The notes under the pieces were generated by a model, which saw only the letters and a program-made list of their open reading frames with translations, was not told where the DNA came from and made no database searches. From the NCBI RefSeq assembly GCF_014635285.1, contig NZ_BMCR01000006.1:124001-188000 (forward strand): a DNA stretch of 64,000 nucleotides, read 5' to 3'. The stretch's first letter is position 1; each line of letters begins with the position of its first letter. Position numbers and translations under genes: made by a program. Below are positions 26,808 through 36,022 of this stretch, one piece after another. The DNA is from Stappia taiwanensis (GTDB lineage Bacteria; Pseudomonadota; Alphaproteobacteria; Rhizobiales; Stappiaceae).

Positions 26808-27560
26808 TTGACCGTCGTTCCAACATCCCTCCCGACAACCCGACGTCGCGCCCGGCTTGATCCCCGTGACGTGAAACAGGCGCGGATTGTACTCTGCGAT
26901 CTGGACGGATGCCTGATGTCCGAAGGGCGGCTCTTCGAGGAGACGGCGGCGTTCGCCGATGGATGTGGCGACCGGCTGCGCATCGTCTCGAACCGCTCCG
27001 ACAGCACGGCGGAGGCTCTGGCGTCGCAACTGTCCGGGCTGGGTCTCTCCGTACCTCCCGCGCACATTCTGATGGCGGGCGAGTTCACCCTTCAGCACCT
27101 TGCCCGCCAGGGCGTGCGGCGGCTGACGCTTTGCGCCGCGCCGCTGCTCATGGCCCGCGCCCGCGCCCTCGGGCTCGACCCCGAGGCGCGCGACCCCCAG
27201 GCGGTGCTGCTGTGCCGGGACCCGGCGCAGACCGTCGATACGCTGGGGCCGCTGCTGGCGCCGGTGGCGCGAGGCGTTCCGCTGTGGGTCTCGAACGAGG
27301 ATGTCTCGCATCCCGATCACGCCGGCCGGCCGGTGGCGGAAACCGGCGCGCTGCTGGCCGCGCTGCGGGCGATCCGGCCCGGTCTCGCCTGGCACTGCCT
27401 CGGCAAGCCGCATGCCGCCATGCTGCTGCATGCAATGGCCGAGGCGGGGCTGGAGCCGGCGCAGTCGGTTTTCGTCGGAGACAACGCCGCGACCGACGGG
27501 CGCGCCGCCGAGGCGGCCGGCATGTCGTTCATCCATATTCAGCGGAGGGCCGGAAAATGA
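26808..27560 (+). CDS. HAD-superfamily phosphatase (NagD/class IIA-like)
   Basis: 250-residue hydrolase. The nucleophile motif DLDG (D31, D33) occurs in IVLCDLDGCLM, and the substrate-sensing SNRSDST follows. The C-terminal motif reads VFVGDNAATDGRAAEAAGMSF, and GKPHAAML supplies the conserved Lys. Family members remove phosphate from small organic phosphates. A TTG start at 26808 is supported by AAGGAGAG 8-10 bases upstream; no better ATG exists before the motif. It overlaps the permease start by ATGA, so dephosphorylation and import are encoded together. Confidence 0.88.
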   Translation: MTVVPTSLPTTRRRARLDPRDVKQARIVLCDLDGCLMSEGRLFEETAAFADGCGDRLRIVSNRSDSTAEALASQLSGLGLSVPPAHILMAGEFTLQHLARQGVRRLTLCAAPLLMARARALGLDPEARDPQAVLLCRDPAQTVDTLGPLLAPVARGVPLWVSNEDVSHPDHAGRPVAETGALLAALRAIRPGLAWHCLGKPHAAMLLHAMAEAGLEPAQSVFVGDNAATDGRAAEAAGMSFIHIQRRAGK

Positions 27561-28483
27561 CCCCCTATCTGTTGCGCCATGTGCTCAAGGCGGTGGTGAC
27601 GCTCTGGGCCATCGTCACGGTGACCTTCGTCGCCACTCGTCTGTCGGGCAACCCGATCGACACCTTTCTGGGCGAGGGGCTGACCGCCGAGGGGCGACAG
27701 GCGCTGATTGACTACTTCCAGCTCGATCGGTCGCTGTGGCACCAGTACCTGGCCTATCTGCGGGGCGTTCTCTCCGGTGAATTCGGCCTCAGCTTCGTCG
27801 ACCGACGTCCGGTCACGACGGTGGTGGCCGAACGGCTCTGGCCTTCGGGGCAGCTCCTGCTGACCTCGGTCGCCCTGACCGTGGCGGTGTCCCTGCCGCT
27901 GGGCGTGCTGGCGGCGGTCTATCGGCGCAGCTGGATCGGCTCGGCGGTGATGGTGGTGGCCTTCACCGGCTATGCGGTGCCGTCCTTCGTGCTCGCCATC
28001 GTCATGGTGCTGACCTTCTCCTACTGGCTGAACTGGTTGCCAGTGGTGGGCAATGGCACCTGGCTGCATTTCATCATGCCGACCATCGCCATGTCGGGCG
28101 GCTTGATCGCCGCGCTGACCCGCTTCACCCGCAATGCGATGCTGGATGTGCTCGGGCAGGACTTCATCCGCACCGCCCGGGCCAAGGGCCTGCGCGAGAC
28201 GCAGGTGGTGCTGAAGCATGGTCTCGGCAATGCCTCGATCACCGTGATCTCGGTGATCGGACTGCAGATCGCCGGGCTGGCGGCCGCCGGATCCGTGGTG
28301 GTGGAGAGCATCTTCTCCTGGCCCGGCGTGGGGCAGATGCTGGTGAACGCCGCGATCCTGCGCGACTACCCGGTGCTGCAGTTCGGCGTGATCGCCGTGG
28401 CGGTTGCGGTGGTCTCCATCAACATCCTGACAGACATCGCCTATGCGCTGGCCGACCCGCGCATCCGGCTGGCCCGCGCCTGA
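27557..28483 (+). CDS. Peptide-type ABC transporter permease (DppB-like)
   Basis: 308-residue inner-membrane permease. The N-terminus YLLRHVLKAVVTLWAIVTVTFVATRL is a typical first transmembrane helix. The ATPase-contact loop reads DFIRTARAKGLRETQVVLKHGLGN, and ESIFSWPGVGQML is the DppB/OppB family mark. The start at 27557 overlaps the HAD stop. It forms a pore with the next permease. Confidence 0.93.
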   Translation: MTPYLLRHVLKAVVTLWAIVTVTFVATRLSGNPIDTFLGEGLTAEGRQALIDYFQLDRSLWHQYLAYLRGVLSGEFGLSFVDRRPVTTVVAERLWPSGQLLLTSVALTVAVSLPLGVLAAVYRRSWIGSAVMVVAFTGYAVPSFVLAIVMVLTFSYWLNWLPVVGNGTWLHFIMPTIAMSGGLIAALTRFTRNAMLDVLGQDFIRTARAKGLRETQVVLKHGLGNASITVISVIGLQIAGLAAAGSVVVESIFSWPGVGQMLVNAAILRDYPVLQFGVIAVAVAVVSINILTDIAYALADPRIRLARA

Positions 28484-28494
28484 AGGAGACCGAT

Positions 28495-29385
28495 ATGGCA
28501 AGCCTTGTTGACGCGCTTCCCCGCCTTCGCCGCCGCGGCGCGCGCCGCAAGGGGCGGGGGGCGGATATCATCCAGACCATCGCGCTGGTCTGCGCCGTGC
28601 TGCTGGCCGGCGGCGCCCTTCTCGCTCCGTGGCTGACGCCGTTCGATCCGCTCGATCAGAGCCTGCTCGCCCGTTTGCGTCCGCCTATCGGCTTCGACCG
28701 CTACTCCGCCGGTCATCTGGCGGGCACCGATGAGCTCGGCCGCGACGTGCTGTCCCGGTCGCTGCATGGGCTGCGGCTCACCCTGGCGCTGGCCTTCGCC
28801 GGTGCGGTGATCGGGTTGCTCCTCGGCGGGCTGCTGGGGCTCATCGCCGGGCAGCGCCGAGGCTGGGTCGAGGATGGGATCATGTCGCTGGTCGACATGC
28901 AGATCGCCATTCCCTTCACGCTTGTCGCCCTGCTGGTGCTGGCGCTGATGGGGTCGAGCCTGACCGTGCTCGTCCTGGTTCTGGGCATTGCCGGCTGGGA
29001 GCAATACGCCCGCATCGTGCGCGGCGAGGTGCGCCGCATCGCCGCGCAGCCTTATCTGGAGGCCGCGCACACCGCCGGAGCCGGGCCGTTCTACATCGCC
29101 TGGCGCCATGTGCTGCCCAATCTGGTGTCGCCGCTGGTCGTGCAGTTCACCCTGTCGCTGTCGAACATCGTGATCCTGGAGAGCACGCTGTCCTTCCTGG
29201 GGCTCGGGGTGCAGCCGCCGCAGCCCTCGCTGGGGTCGATGGTGGGGCTGGGGCGCGACTACATGCCGACCGCGCCGTGGATCGTGCTGACCCCTGCCGC
29301 GCTGATCGTGGTGCTGACCTTCACCGTGCAAATCCTTGGCGACTGGCTGCGCGACCGCGCCGATGTCCGCCTGAGAGAGCGTTGA
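28495..29385 (+). CDS. Peptide-type ABC transporter permease (DppC-like)
   Basis: 296-residue inner-membrane permease. Near residue 78 it has AGTDELGRDVLSR, a DppC signature. The coupling loop is PYLEAAHTAGAGPFYIAWRHVLPN, and ESTLSFLGLGVQPPQPSLGSM is near the C-terminus. AAGGAGA lies upstream of the ATG. It follows the DppB-like gene after 11 bases. Confidence 0.94.
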   Translation: MASLVDALPRLRRRGARRKGRGADIIQTIALVCAVLLAGGALLAPWLTPFDPLDQSLLARLRPPIGFDRYSAGHLAGTDELGRDVLSRSLHGLRLTLALAFAGAVIGLLLGGLLGLIAGQRRGWVEDGIMSLVDMQIAIPFTLVALLVLALMGSSLTVLVLVLGIAGWEQYARIVRGEVRRIAAQPYLEAAHTAGAGPFYIAWRHVLPNLVSPLVVQFTLSLSNIVILESTLSFLGLGVQPPQPSLGSMVGLGRDYMPTAPWIVLTPAALIVVLTFTVQILGDWLRDRADVRLRER

Positions 29386-29461
29386 TCCGACAAGAAACCG
29401 AGAGCCGGACAAACCGGCCCGTCCCGTTGCTGTTTCTCTTCCCCCCAATCGGAGACATTTC

Positions 29462-31012
29462 ATGTTCCGTCTGCTTCTGACCACCGCCCTTGTCACGCTG
29501 CCGCTGGTGGCGGCCGCACAGGAAATCACCGTGGGCGCCGCCAACGTGGCCCCTTACATCGATCCGGGCCGCGACCACTCCAACGTAGGCTCGCAGTTCT
29601 ACTACAACACCTTCGACACGCTGATCGACCGGGACCACGGCAAGCTGGAGCTTGAGTGGGTGCCGGCGCTGGCCACGTCCTGGAAGCTGGTCGAGCCGAA
29701 GGTCATGGAGTTCAAGCTGCGTGAGGGCGTGAAATTCCACAATGGCGCCGACATGACCGCCGATGACGTGGTGTTCTCGCTCAACCGCATGATGCAGGCC
29801 ACCTTCCCGCCTTATGTGGTGCGGGCCAAGGATCGTCTGGGCAACTTCCTGCGCGCGGAGAAGGTCGACGACCTGACCATCCGCGTGGTGGCCGAGCGTG
29901 AAGAGCCGCTTTGGGAAACCCTGATGTCCCTGCAGCAGGTCATGATCGTGCCCGAGGCCTACATCAAGGGCCTGACCGGCAAGGCCGACGTGGCCGAGGA
30001 CAGCGACTACGAGGCCTTCGCCCTCGCGCCCGTGGGCACCGGTCCGTACAAGGTCGCCGCCTTCCAGCCCGGCGAGAAGCTGGTGTGGGAGCGGTTCGAC
30101 GACTTCTGGGGCGAGACCGCGCCGCTGGAGCGCGCCACCGTCGTGCAGATCGCCGAGACCGCCAGCCGCGTTACCGCGCTGAAGACCGGCGAAGCGGACA
30201 TCATCACCAACGTGGCGCCGGATCAGCTGTCGTTGATCGACAGCGATCCGAACCTCAAGACCGAAGGATCGGCCACCGCGCTGTTCCACGTGATGATCAT
30301 GAACCAGAACCACCCCAAGCTGCGGGACCCGCGCATCCGTCAGGCGCTGTCGCTGGCCATCGACCGCGATGCGCTCAACGAGGCGCTGTGGCTGGGCAAG
30401 GCGATCGTACCTTCGACCCACACCATGGCCGAGATGGGCGCACTGCATCAGCCCGATCTCGTGACCTTCGAGTATGACCCCGAGCGCGCCCGGAAGCTGC
30501 TGGAAGAGGCGGGTTACGACGGGTTCGAGATCACCTTCGACACTGCCGCGACCTACTACACCAACGGTCTCCTGGCCGCGCAGGCTATCATGGAGATGTG
30601 GGGCGCGGTGGGCATCAACGGCCGGGTGAACGTGCAGGACCAGTGGTCCGGCAACGATCCGGAGATGATGGTGCGCAACTGGTCGAACCCGATGTATTTC
30701 GCCGATCCTTTCGGCTCCTTCGGCGTGATGTGGGCGCCCGGCGGTCCCTCGGAAAGCGAAGGCCGCTTCAACACCGATGCCGACTACGCGAAGAAGTGGG
30801 ACCGGTTCCGCTTCTCCACCGACGTGGCCGACCGGAACGCCGCCTATGTCGAGCTGATGGAAGAGATCAAGCAGGACCCGCCGATGCTGCCGCTGTACCG
30901 CCCGTTCGAAAGCTGGGGCATGAAGCAGTCGGTGAACTGGGCGCCGATGCCCGGGCACATCCCCTACGTGCTTGATTTCCGCGCCGGCAGCATTTCCTTC
31001 GCCGGCAACTGA
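29462..31012 (+). CDS. Family 5 extracellular solute-binding protein (peptide-type ABC)
   Basis: 516-residue periplasmic binding protein with a short signal peptide (about 1-19, ending AAA-QE). Family 5 features are WKLVEPKVMEFKLREGVKFHNG, VGTGPYKV and DPRIRQALSLAIDRDAL. This class binds oligopeptides, nickel chelates, opines, sugars or other organics, so the ligand cannot be read from sequence. In this operon the cargo may be a phosphorylated or amine-bearing compound, because a HAD phosphatase and a metallophosphoesterase flank it. A perfect 11-bp hairpin follows the stop. Confidence 0.94.
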   Translation: MFRLLLTTALVTLPLVAAAQEITVGAANVAPYIDPGRDHSNVGSQFYYNTFDTLIDRDHGKLELEWVPALATSWKLVEPKVMEFKLREGVKFHNGADMTADDVVFSLNRMMQATFPPYVVRAKDRLGNFLRAEKVDDLTIRVVAEREEPLWETLMSLQQVMIVPEAYIKGLTGKADVAEDSDYEAFALAPVGTGPYKVAAFQPGEKLVWERFDDFWGETAPLERATVVQIAETASRVTALKTGEADIITNVAPDQLSLIDSDPNLKTEGSATALFHVMIMNQNHPKLRDPRIRQALSLAIDRDALNEALWLGKAIVPSTHTMAEMGALHQPDLVTFEYDPERARKLLEEAGYDGFEITFDTAATYYTNGLLAAQAIMEMWGAVGINGRVNVQDQWSGNDPEMMVRNWSNPMYFADPFGSFGVMWAPGGPSESEGRFNTDADYAKKWDRFRFSTDVADRNAAYVELMEEIKQDPPMLPLYRPFESWGMKQSVNWAPMPGHIPYVLDFRAGSISFAGN

Positions 31013-31025
31013 TCCCCGCGCTGAC

Positions 31026-31051
31026 GGGGCCGGGCCTTCGGGCCCGGCCCC
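31026..31051 (+). terminator. Perfect GC-rich hairpin after the binding-protein gene
   Basis: GGGGCCGGGCC (31026-31036), loop TTCG, GGCCCGGCCCC (31041-31051): an exact 11-bp stem with a stable tetraloop and no T tract. Inside an operon, such hairpins usually protect the upstream binding-protein mRNA or give partial termination rather than a full stop. Confidence 0.7.
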
Positions 31052-31115
31052 TCGCCCTGCGGCCCCATCCTCCACAGCCTCCACGCGCAGCTGGCGCGCT
31101 TCTATAGAGACCATC

Positions 31116-31961
31116 ATGACCCGGATCGCCATCATCACCGACATTCACCACGGCGCCCCCTCGCACACCAAGCGCGGCGATACGGCGCTTGAGTTGCTCG
31201 CCGCGTTCACTGACTGGGCCAATGAGCAGAAGCCCGATCTGGTGCTCGATCTGGGCGACCGGATCTCGGACGTGGACAGTGAAACCGACGCGCGGCTGGA
31301 GCGCGAGGTGGCCGATATTCTCGCCCGCATCGAGGCGCCGCTGCACCACGTTTGCGGCAACCACGACCGCGATCACCTGAGCGTGGCGGAGAACGAGGAG
31401 ATCCTCGGCACGGCGCTCGCCAGCGAGGTGATCGACCTCGGCGCCTGGCAACTGGCGCTGTGGCGGGCGGATGCGCGTATCCACCGCAATGTGCCGCGTC
31501 CCGGCTTCGATCTGCCCGAGACCGACCTGCTCTGGCTGTCGCGCATGGCGCAGCAGGCGGACAAGCCCACCCTGCTCGCCTCGCATGTCCCGATCTCCGG
31601 CCATGCCCAGACCGGGAACTACTATTTCCAGCGCACTCCCGGCTTTTCCACCTATCCGCAGGCCGAGCGCGCCCGCGCCGCGCTTGCGCAGGCCCGTGTT
31701 CCCATGGCGGCCATCGCCGGGCATGTGCACTGGAACACCGTCACCACCGTCGACGGTATCCCGCACATGACCCAGCAGAGCCTGACCGAGAGCTTCACCA
31801 CCGCCGGCGAGCCGGCCCGGGCCTGGGGGCTCTTGCAGCTCGGCGAGACGATCCACTGGCAGGTGTTCGGCGACGATCCCTTCGAGGCGCGGTTGACGCC
31901 CTCCCGCCGCCGCTGGACGCCGCCGCTGGCGCCGTTCTTCGCAGACCTCGCGGCGGAGTAG
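31116..31961 (+). CDS. Calcineurin-like metallophosphoesterase
   Basis: 281-residue hydrolase. All metal-site motifs are present: DIH (D9, H11), GD (47-48), GNHD (81-84), H157 in SHVPISGH, and GHVH (202-205). No signal peptide or membrane segment is seen, so it is cytoplasmic. Relatives cleave phosphodiesters or phosphomonoesters such as cyclic nucleotides or glycerophosphodiesters. It lies between the binding protein and the ATPase of one transporter, so it probably acts on the imported cargo together with the HAD phosphatase. The start at 31116 is chosen over an upstream in-frame ATG inside the previous gene. Confidence 0.92.
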   Translation: MTRIAIITDIHHGAPSHTKRGDTALELLAAFTDWANEQKPDLVLDLGDRISDVDSETDARLEREVADILARIEAPLHHVCGNHDRDHLSVAENEEILGTALASEVIDLGAWQLALWRADARIHRNVPRPGFDLPETDLLWLSRMAQQADKPTLLASHVPISGHAQTGNYYFQRTPGFSTYPQAERARAALAQARVPMAAIAGHVHWNTVTTVDGIPHMTQQSLTESFTTAGEPARAWGLLQLGETIHWQVFGDDPFEARLTPSRRRWTPPLAPFFADLAAE

Positions 31962-31966
31962 GCGCC

Positions 31967-33703
31967 ATGACCCCCAATCCCCCCATCCTTTCGGTCAAGA
32001 ACCTGCGCGTCGCCTTCGGCTCGGTCGAGGCGGTGCACGGGCTGAGCTTCGACATTCACCGGGGCGAAACGCTGGCGCTGGTCGGCGAGAGTGGCTCGGG
32101 CAAGAGCGCCACGGCGCTCTCGATCCTGCGGTTGATCGAACGCGAGGGCGGGCGGATCACCGGGGGCAGCATCCGGCTGGGCGGCGAGAGCCCGGCCGAG
32201 ATCACCGAGCTTGCCCCGGCGGCGCTGCGGGCGATCCGGGGCGACCGGATCGCGATGGTGTTCCAGGAGCCGATGACCTCGCTCAACCCGGTGATGACCA
32301 TCGGCGCGCAATTGGCTGAGACGCTGGCGTTGCACCGGGGGCTGCGCGGCAAGGTCGCGCGCGAAGCGGCGCGGATCGCGCTGGAGCGGGTGCGGATTCC
32401 CGAGCCGGACCGCCGGCTCGACCAGTATCCGCACGAGCTGTCCGGCGGGTTGCGGCAGCGGGTGATGATTGCCATGGCGCTGATCTGCGAGCCGGACGTC
32501 TTGATCGCGGATGAGCCGACCACCGCGCTCGACGTCACCACCCAGGCCGAGATCCTCGCACTCATCGCCGGGTTGCAGCGCGATCTCGGCATGGCGGTTC
32601 TGTTCATCACCCACGACCTCGGTGTGGTTTCCGAAATCGCCGACCGGGTGGTGGTGCTGAAGGATGGCAATCTGGTCGAGGAGGGGCGCAAGGCGGATCT
32701 CTTCACCGCGCCGCGGTCCGATTATGCCCGCGAGTTGCTGGCCGCCACGCCGCGCCTCGGCGGTGGCTCGCCGGCGCCGTTGCGAGGGGCGGAGACGGTT
32801 CTGGAGCTGCGCGATGTGGTCACCACCTATGGCGGCGGCGGTTTCCTGAGCCGGTCCGAGCCGTTCACCGCCGTGCGCGGTGTTTCGCTGACGCTGGGTC
32901 GGGGCGAAACGCTTGGCCTTGTCGGCGAGAGCGGCTGCGGCAAGTCCTCGCTGGCGCGCACGGTGATGCGTCTGGTCGATCCCGCCGCCGGGGAGATCGC
33001 CTTGCTGGGCACGCAGGTGGAAACGCTGAATGCAGCCGCGCTGAAGCCGCACCGGGCGAAAATCCAGATGGTGTTTCAGGACCCTTACGCGGCGCTGAAC
33101 CCGCGCATGTCGATCCGCGATCTGGTGACCGAGCCGGCTCATCTGCATGGCATGGTCGCCCCCGGGGAGCGGGATGCCATGGCGCGCGAGCTGCTGGAGC
33201 GGGTGGGGCTGCCCGCCGATGCCGCCGAGCGCTATCCGCACCAGTTCTCGGGCGGGCAGCGGCAGCGGATCTGCATCGCCCGGGCCCTGTCGGTTCGGCC
33301 GCAGATCATCGTTGCTGACGAGGCGGTTTCCGCACTGGATGTCTCCAACGCGCGGCGTGTGACCGATCTGATGGCGAAGATCCAGCGTGAGGAGGGGGTG
33401 TCCTTCCTCTTCATCAGCCACGATATCGCCGTCGTCGAACGGGTCAGCCACCGGATCGCGGTCATGTATCAGGGGGAGATCGTGGAGCAGGGGGAAACCG
33501 CGCAGGTGCTGCACGCGCCGCGCCATCCCTATACCCGCCGCTTGCTGGCCGCCGTGCCGCGCGCCGATGGCGCCCATGTCACCGCGCCGATGCCGCTGCC
33601 GACCCCACAGCCATCCGATCATGTGCCGTCGGTGGAAGCCGCCGCGATGATCCCGGTTCCGGGCGCCTGGCAAGGCCCGCTGGAAATCGGCGGCGCGGCG
33701 TAG
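31967..33703 (+). CDS. Dual-domain peptide-type ABC transporter ATPase (DppD-DppF fusion)
   Basis: 578-residue protein with two complete nucleotide-binding domains. Domain 1 has Walker A GESGSGKS (40-47), signature LSGGLRQR and Walker B VLIADEPTTALD. Domain 2 has Walker A GESGCGKS (320-327), signature FSGGQRQR and Walker B IIVADEAVSALD, with Ala in place of the usual Pro after DE. Each half carries the C-terminal peptide-transporter extension (SDYARELL, HPYTRRLL). It powers the DppB/DppC-like pore. It starts 5 bases after the metallophosphoesterase stop and closes the operon. Confidence 0.95.
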   Translation: MTPNPPILSVKNLRVAFGSVEAVHGLSFDIHRGETLALVGESGSGKSATALSILRLIEREGGRITGGSIRLGGESPAEITELAPAALRAIRGDRIAMVFQEPMTSLNPVMTIGAQLAETLALHRGLRGKVAREAARIALERVRIPEPDRRLDQYPHELSGGLRQRVMIAMALICEPDVLIADEPTTALDVTTQAEILALIAGLQRDLGMAVLFITHDLGVVSEIADRVVVLKDGNLVEEGRKADLFTAPRSDYARELLAATPRLGGGSPAPLRGAETVLELRDVVTTYGGGGFLSRSEPFTAVRGVSLTLGRGETLGLVGESGCGKSSLARTVMRLVDPAAGEIALLGTQVETLNAAALKPHRAKIQMVFQDPYAALNPRMSIRDLVTEPAHLHGMVAPGERDAMARELLERVGLPADAAERYPHQFSGGQRQRICIARALSVRPQIIVADEAVSALDVSNARRVTDLMAKIQREEGVSFLFISHDIAVVERVSHRIAVMYQGEIVEQGETAQVLHAPRHPYTRRLLAAVPRADGAHVTAPMPLPTPQPSDHVPSVEAAAMIPVPGAWQGPLEIGGAA

Positions 33704-33730
33704 GGCCTGCGCTTGCCTCCGACCTTACAG

Positions 33731-33758
33731 CGCTATCGGCGGTAAAACGCCGATAGCG
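33731..33758 (+). repeat. Perfect 11-bp hairpin after the ABC operon
   Basis: CGCTATCGGCG (33731-33741), loop GTAAAA, CGCCGATAGCG (33748-33758). The arms are exact complements with no T tract. It may be a Rho-assisted terminator/3' stabiliser or a dispersed palindromic element. No second copy was noticed in this window. Confidence 0.6.
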
Positions 33759-33898
33759 TGCGGGGTGCCCTTCACCGGCTTTTTTCGCCTGCCCGCCCGC
33801 TCAGCGCGCGTGGAGGCATGCAAACGCGCGTCCGTCGCCGGCAAGGCGCGGTCGTTGCGTCATCGATTTTTCGTGGAAATGCAGATCGTTCGGGAAAT

Positions 33899-33974
33899 TG
33901 GTGGAGCCGAGGGGAATCGAACCCCTGACCTCTGCAGTGCGATTGCAGCGCTCTCCCATCTGAGCTACGGCCCC
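33899..33974 (-). tRNA. tRNA-Ala (CGC anticodon)
   Basis: Full cloverleaf on the minus strand with encoded CCA. The acceptor stem GGGGCCG/CGGCTCC contains the G3:U70 wobble that identifies alanine tRNAs. The anticodon stem CTGCA/TGCAG carries loop ATCGCAC, giving anticodon CGC (reads GCG). The T-arm AGGGGTTCGATTCCCCT is canonical. Confidence 0.97.
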
Positions 33975-34335
33975 AACGCCTTGGCGTTCAGCGGCTTTTA
34001 GGGGAGCGGGGAGGGGGCTGTCAAGGGCCATCGGCACCGGCACACAAGAGAAGCGCGGCGGCGGGTCCGAAAGGGCGCCGGGCGGCAGGTTGCAAGGGGA
34101 AAACCCGGGGCGCCCGGACCTTTATCGGCGACGCCAGGCGAGAGAGTTTGCACCTGCGGCACTCCGGTTTTCGGGCCGTTGCGCCGGTTTTCCCGGTTCC
34201 CATGAGGAAAAAAGGGAGATCGCATGGCGGCCGCTGCGGCATCCCCTCCCGGTCTGCGGCCTTGCGGGGCGCGCGTGCTGCCGTTACATCAGGGCAATCG
34301 CAAAATCCTTGGTCCGGTCCGGAGCCTTCTCGCCC
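33975..34335. other. Intergenic region upstream of yggT
   Basis: About 360 bases of GC-rich sequence between tRNA-Ala and yggT. The tRNA promoter on the minus strand and a yggT promoter are expected but neither can be placed. No protein with recognisable features or RNA structure is seen. Confidence 0.5.
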
Positions 34336-34626
34336 ATGCGTGCCATTCTCGACGTTTTTCTCCTGATCCTAAACCTCTACACCTGGGTGATCATCGCAAG
34401 CGCGATCTTTTCCTGGCTCTACGCCTTCAACGTGGTCAATCCGCGCAACCAGTTCGTTTCGATGATCGGCCAGGCGCTCTACAGCCTCACCGAGCCGCTG
34501 TTGCGGCCGATCCGCCGGTTCGTGCCCTCCTTCGGTGGGCTCGATATTTCGCCGATCGTGCTCTTGCTCGGCATCTTCCTGCTGCAGCGGGTGATCTTCC
34601 ATTACGTCGCCCCGAACGTCTTCTGA
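34336..34626 (+). CDS. yggT: YggT family membrane protein
   Basis: 96-residue integral membrane protein with two hydrophobic regions (about 3-28 and 68-90). The family core reads [24 protein letters not shown] and [38 protein letters not shown]. The start is ATG 34336. YggT proteins are linked to osmotic adaptation, membrane/cofactor assembly or cell division depending on lineage. It is followed after 9 bases by DUF167 and then folD, a conserved alphaproteobacterial order. Confidence 0.93.
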   Translation: MRAILDVFLLILNLYTWVIIASAIFSWLYAFNVVNPRNQFVSMIGQALYSLTEPLLRPIRRFVPSFGGLDISPIVLLLGIFLLQRVIFHYVAPNVF

Positions 34627-34635
34627 GGCGGGTAG

Positions 34636-34965
34636 ATGACCGGTGCCGAGACCCTTCCCTGGCGCGCGTCGGGCTCCGGGCTCAGGCTGGCGGTGCGGGT
34701 CACGCCCAAGGCGAGCCGCGACGGGGTCGACGGGGTCGATGTCCTGTCCGACGGCCGTCCGGTGCTGCGCCTGCGGGTGCGGGCGCTGCCCGACAAGGGC
34801 GCGGCCAATGTGGCGACGGTCAAGCTTTTGGCCAAGCAGCTTGGCCTTGCCCGCAGCGCCGTCACGCTGGAAAGCGGGGCGACGGCGCGGCTGAAAATCC
34901 TTCATCTTGACGCAGATCCGCAAGAATGTGCCGCACGGTTGATGGAGCTGTGCGGCGGCGAATGA
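34636..34965 (+). CDS. DUF167 (YggU) family protein
   Basis: 109-residue small cytoplasmic protein. Family marks are LRLAVRVTPKASRDGVDGV near residue 17, LRVRALPDKGAANVATVKLLAK in the middle, and LESGATARLKIL. Structures of this family are known but its function is not. It sits between yggT and folD in a likely operon (9 bases after yggT, 54 before folD). Confidence 0.93.
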   Translation: MTGAETLPWRASGSGLRLAVRVTPKASRDGVDGVDVLSDGRPVLRLRVRALPDKGAANVATVKLLAKQLGLARSAVTLESGATARLKILHLDADPQECAARLMELCGGE

Positions 34966-35019
34966 TCAGACTGTGCCCGGAGCTTTTTCGCACGCGGCGC
35001 ATAACCCATCGGAGACGAG

Positions 35020-35916
35020 ATGACCGCAACCCTGATTGATGGCAAGGCGCGGGCCGCACGGCTGCGCGAGGCGGTGAGCGGCGCAGTGGCGGCGCTGAAG
35101 GCAGACGAGGCATTGACCCCGGGATTGGCCGTGGTGCTGGTCGGCGAGGATCCGGCGAGCAAGGTCTATGTGGCCAACAAGGCGCGCCAGACCGAGGAAT
35201 GTGGCATGCGCTCCTTCGAGCACCGGCTGCCGGAGGAAACCTCCGAGACCGATCTGCTGGCGCTGGTGGAACGGCTGAACGCTGATCCGCAGGTGGATGG
35301 CATTCTGGTGCAGATGCCGCTGCCCGGGCACATCGACACGGACAAGGTGGTGCTGGCCATCGACCCGGCGAAGGATGTGGATGGCCTGCATCCGCAGAAC
35401 GCGGGCCGCATCGTTCTGGGCAAGCCCGGGCTGGTGCCCTGCACGCCGCAGGGCTGCGTCCTTCTGGCGAAGGAGGCCATGGGCGGTGATCTCTCCGGGG
35501 TCAACGCGGTGGTGCTGGGCCGTTCCATTCTGGTCGGCAAGCCGGTGGCGCTTCTGCTTCAGAATGAAAACTGCACGGTGACCATGGTGCATTCGCGCAG
35601 CCGCGACATCGCCGCCCTGTGCCGGTCGGCGGATCTTCTGGTCGCGGCGGTCGGGCGGCCGCAGATGGTGCGCGGCGATTGGGTCAAGCCGGGCGCGACG
35701 GTGATCGACGTGGGCATCAACCGGGTGCCGGCGCCGGAAAAGGGCGAGGGCAAGACCCGGCTCGTCGGCGATGTCGCCTTTGACGAGGCGGTCGAGGTGG
35801 CCGGCGCGATCACGCCGGTGCCGGGCGGCGTCGGGCCGATGACCATCGCCTGCCTCTTGGCCAACACGGTGGTGGCGGCCTGCCAGCGGCGCGGCCTGGC
35901 CGTGCCGGCGATGTAA
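35020..35916 (+). CDS. folD: Bifunctional methylenetetrahydrofolate dehydrogenase/cyclohydrolase FolD
   Basis: 298-residue one-carbon enzyme. It interconverts 5,10-methylene-, 5,10-methenyl- and 10-formyl-tetrahydrofolate using [18 protein letters not shown] holds the catalytic Lys (of YxxxK). [13 protein letters not shown] and [11 protein letters not shown] follow, then the Rossmann motif [11 protein letters not shown] and the C-terminal [16 protein letters not shown]. Length is normal. A clear hairpin terminator follows, so it ends the yggT-DUF167-folD transcript. Confidence 0.97.
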   Translation: MTATLIDGKARAARLREAVSGAVAALKADEALTPGLAVVLVGEDPASKVYVANKARQTEECGMRSFEHRLPEETSETDLLALVERLNADPQVDGILVQMPLPGHIDTDKVVLAIDPAKDVDGLHPQNAGRIVLGKPGLVPCTPQGCVLLAKEAMGGDLSGVNAVVLGRSILVGKPVALLLQNENCTVTMVHSRSRDIAALCRSADLLVAAVGRPQMVRGDWVKPGATVIDVGINRVPAPEKGEGKTRLVGDVAFDEAVEVAGAITPVPGGVGPMTIACLLANTVVAACQRRGLAVPAM

Positions 35917-35935
35917 CACGCCGTACCTGTTTCAG

Positions 35936-35980
35936 CGCTCCGGACCCGGGACGCCTCTCGGGCCCGGAGCGTCGTTTTCT
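35936..35980 (+). terminator. Hairpin terminator after folD
   Basis: CGCTCCGG (35936-35943) pairs with CCGGAGCG (35964-35971). After one A/C mismatch CCCG/CGGG extends the stem. GTTTTCTT follows at once. It lies between convergent folD and yhhQ. Confidence 0.75.
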
Positions 35981-36022
35981 TGAAGCTCGGAACGTAGGCG
36001 CCGGCCAGCTATTCCGCAGGTG

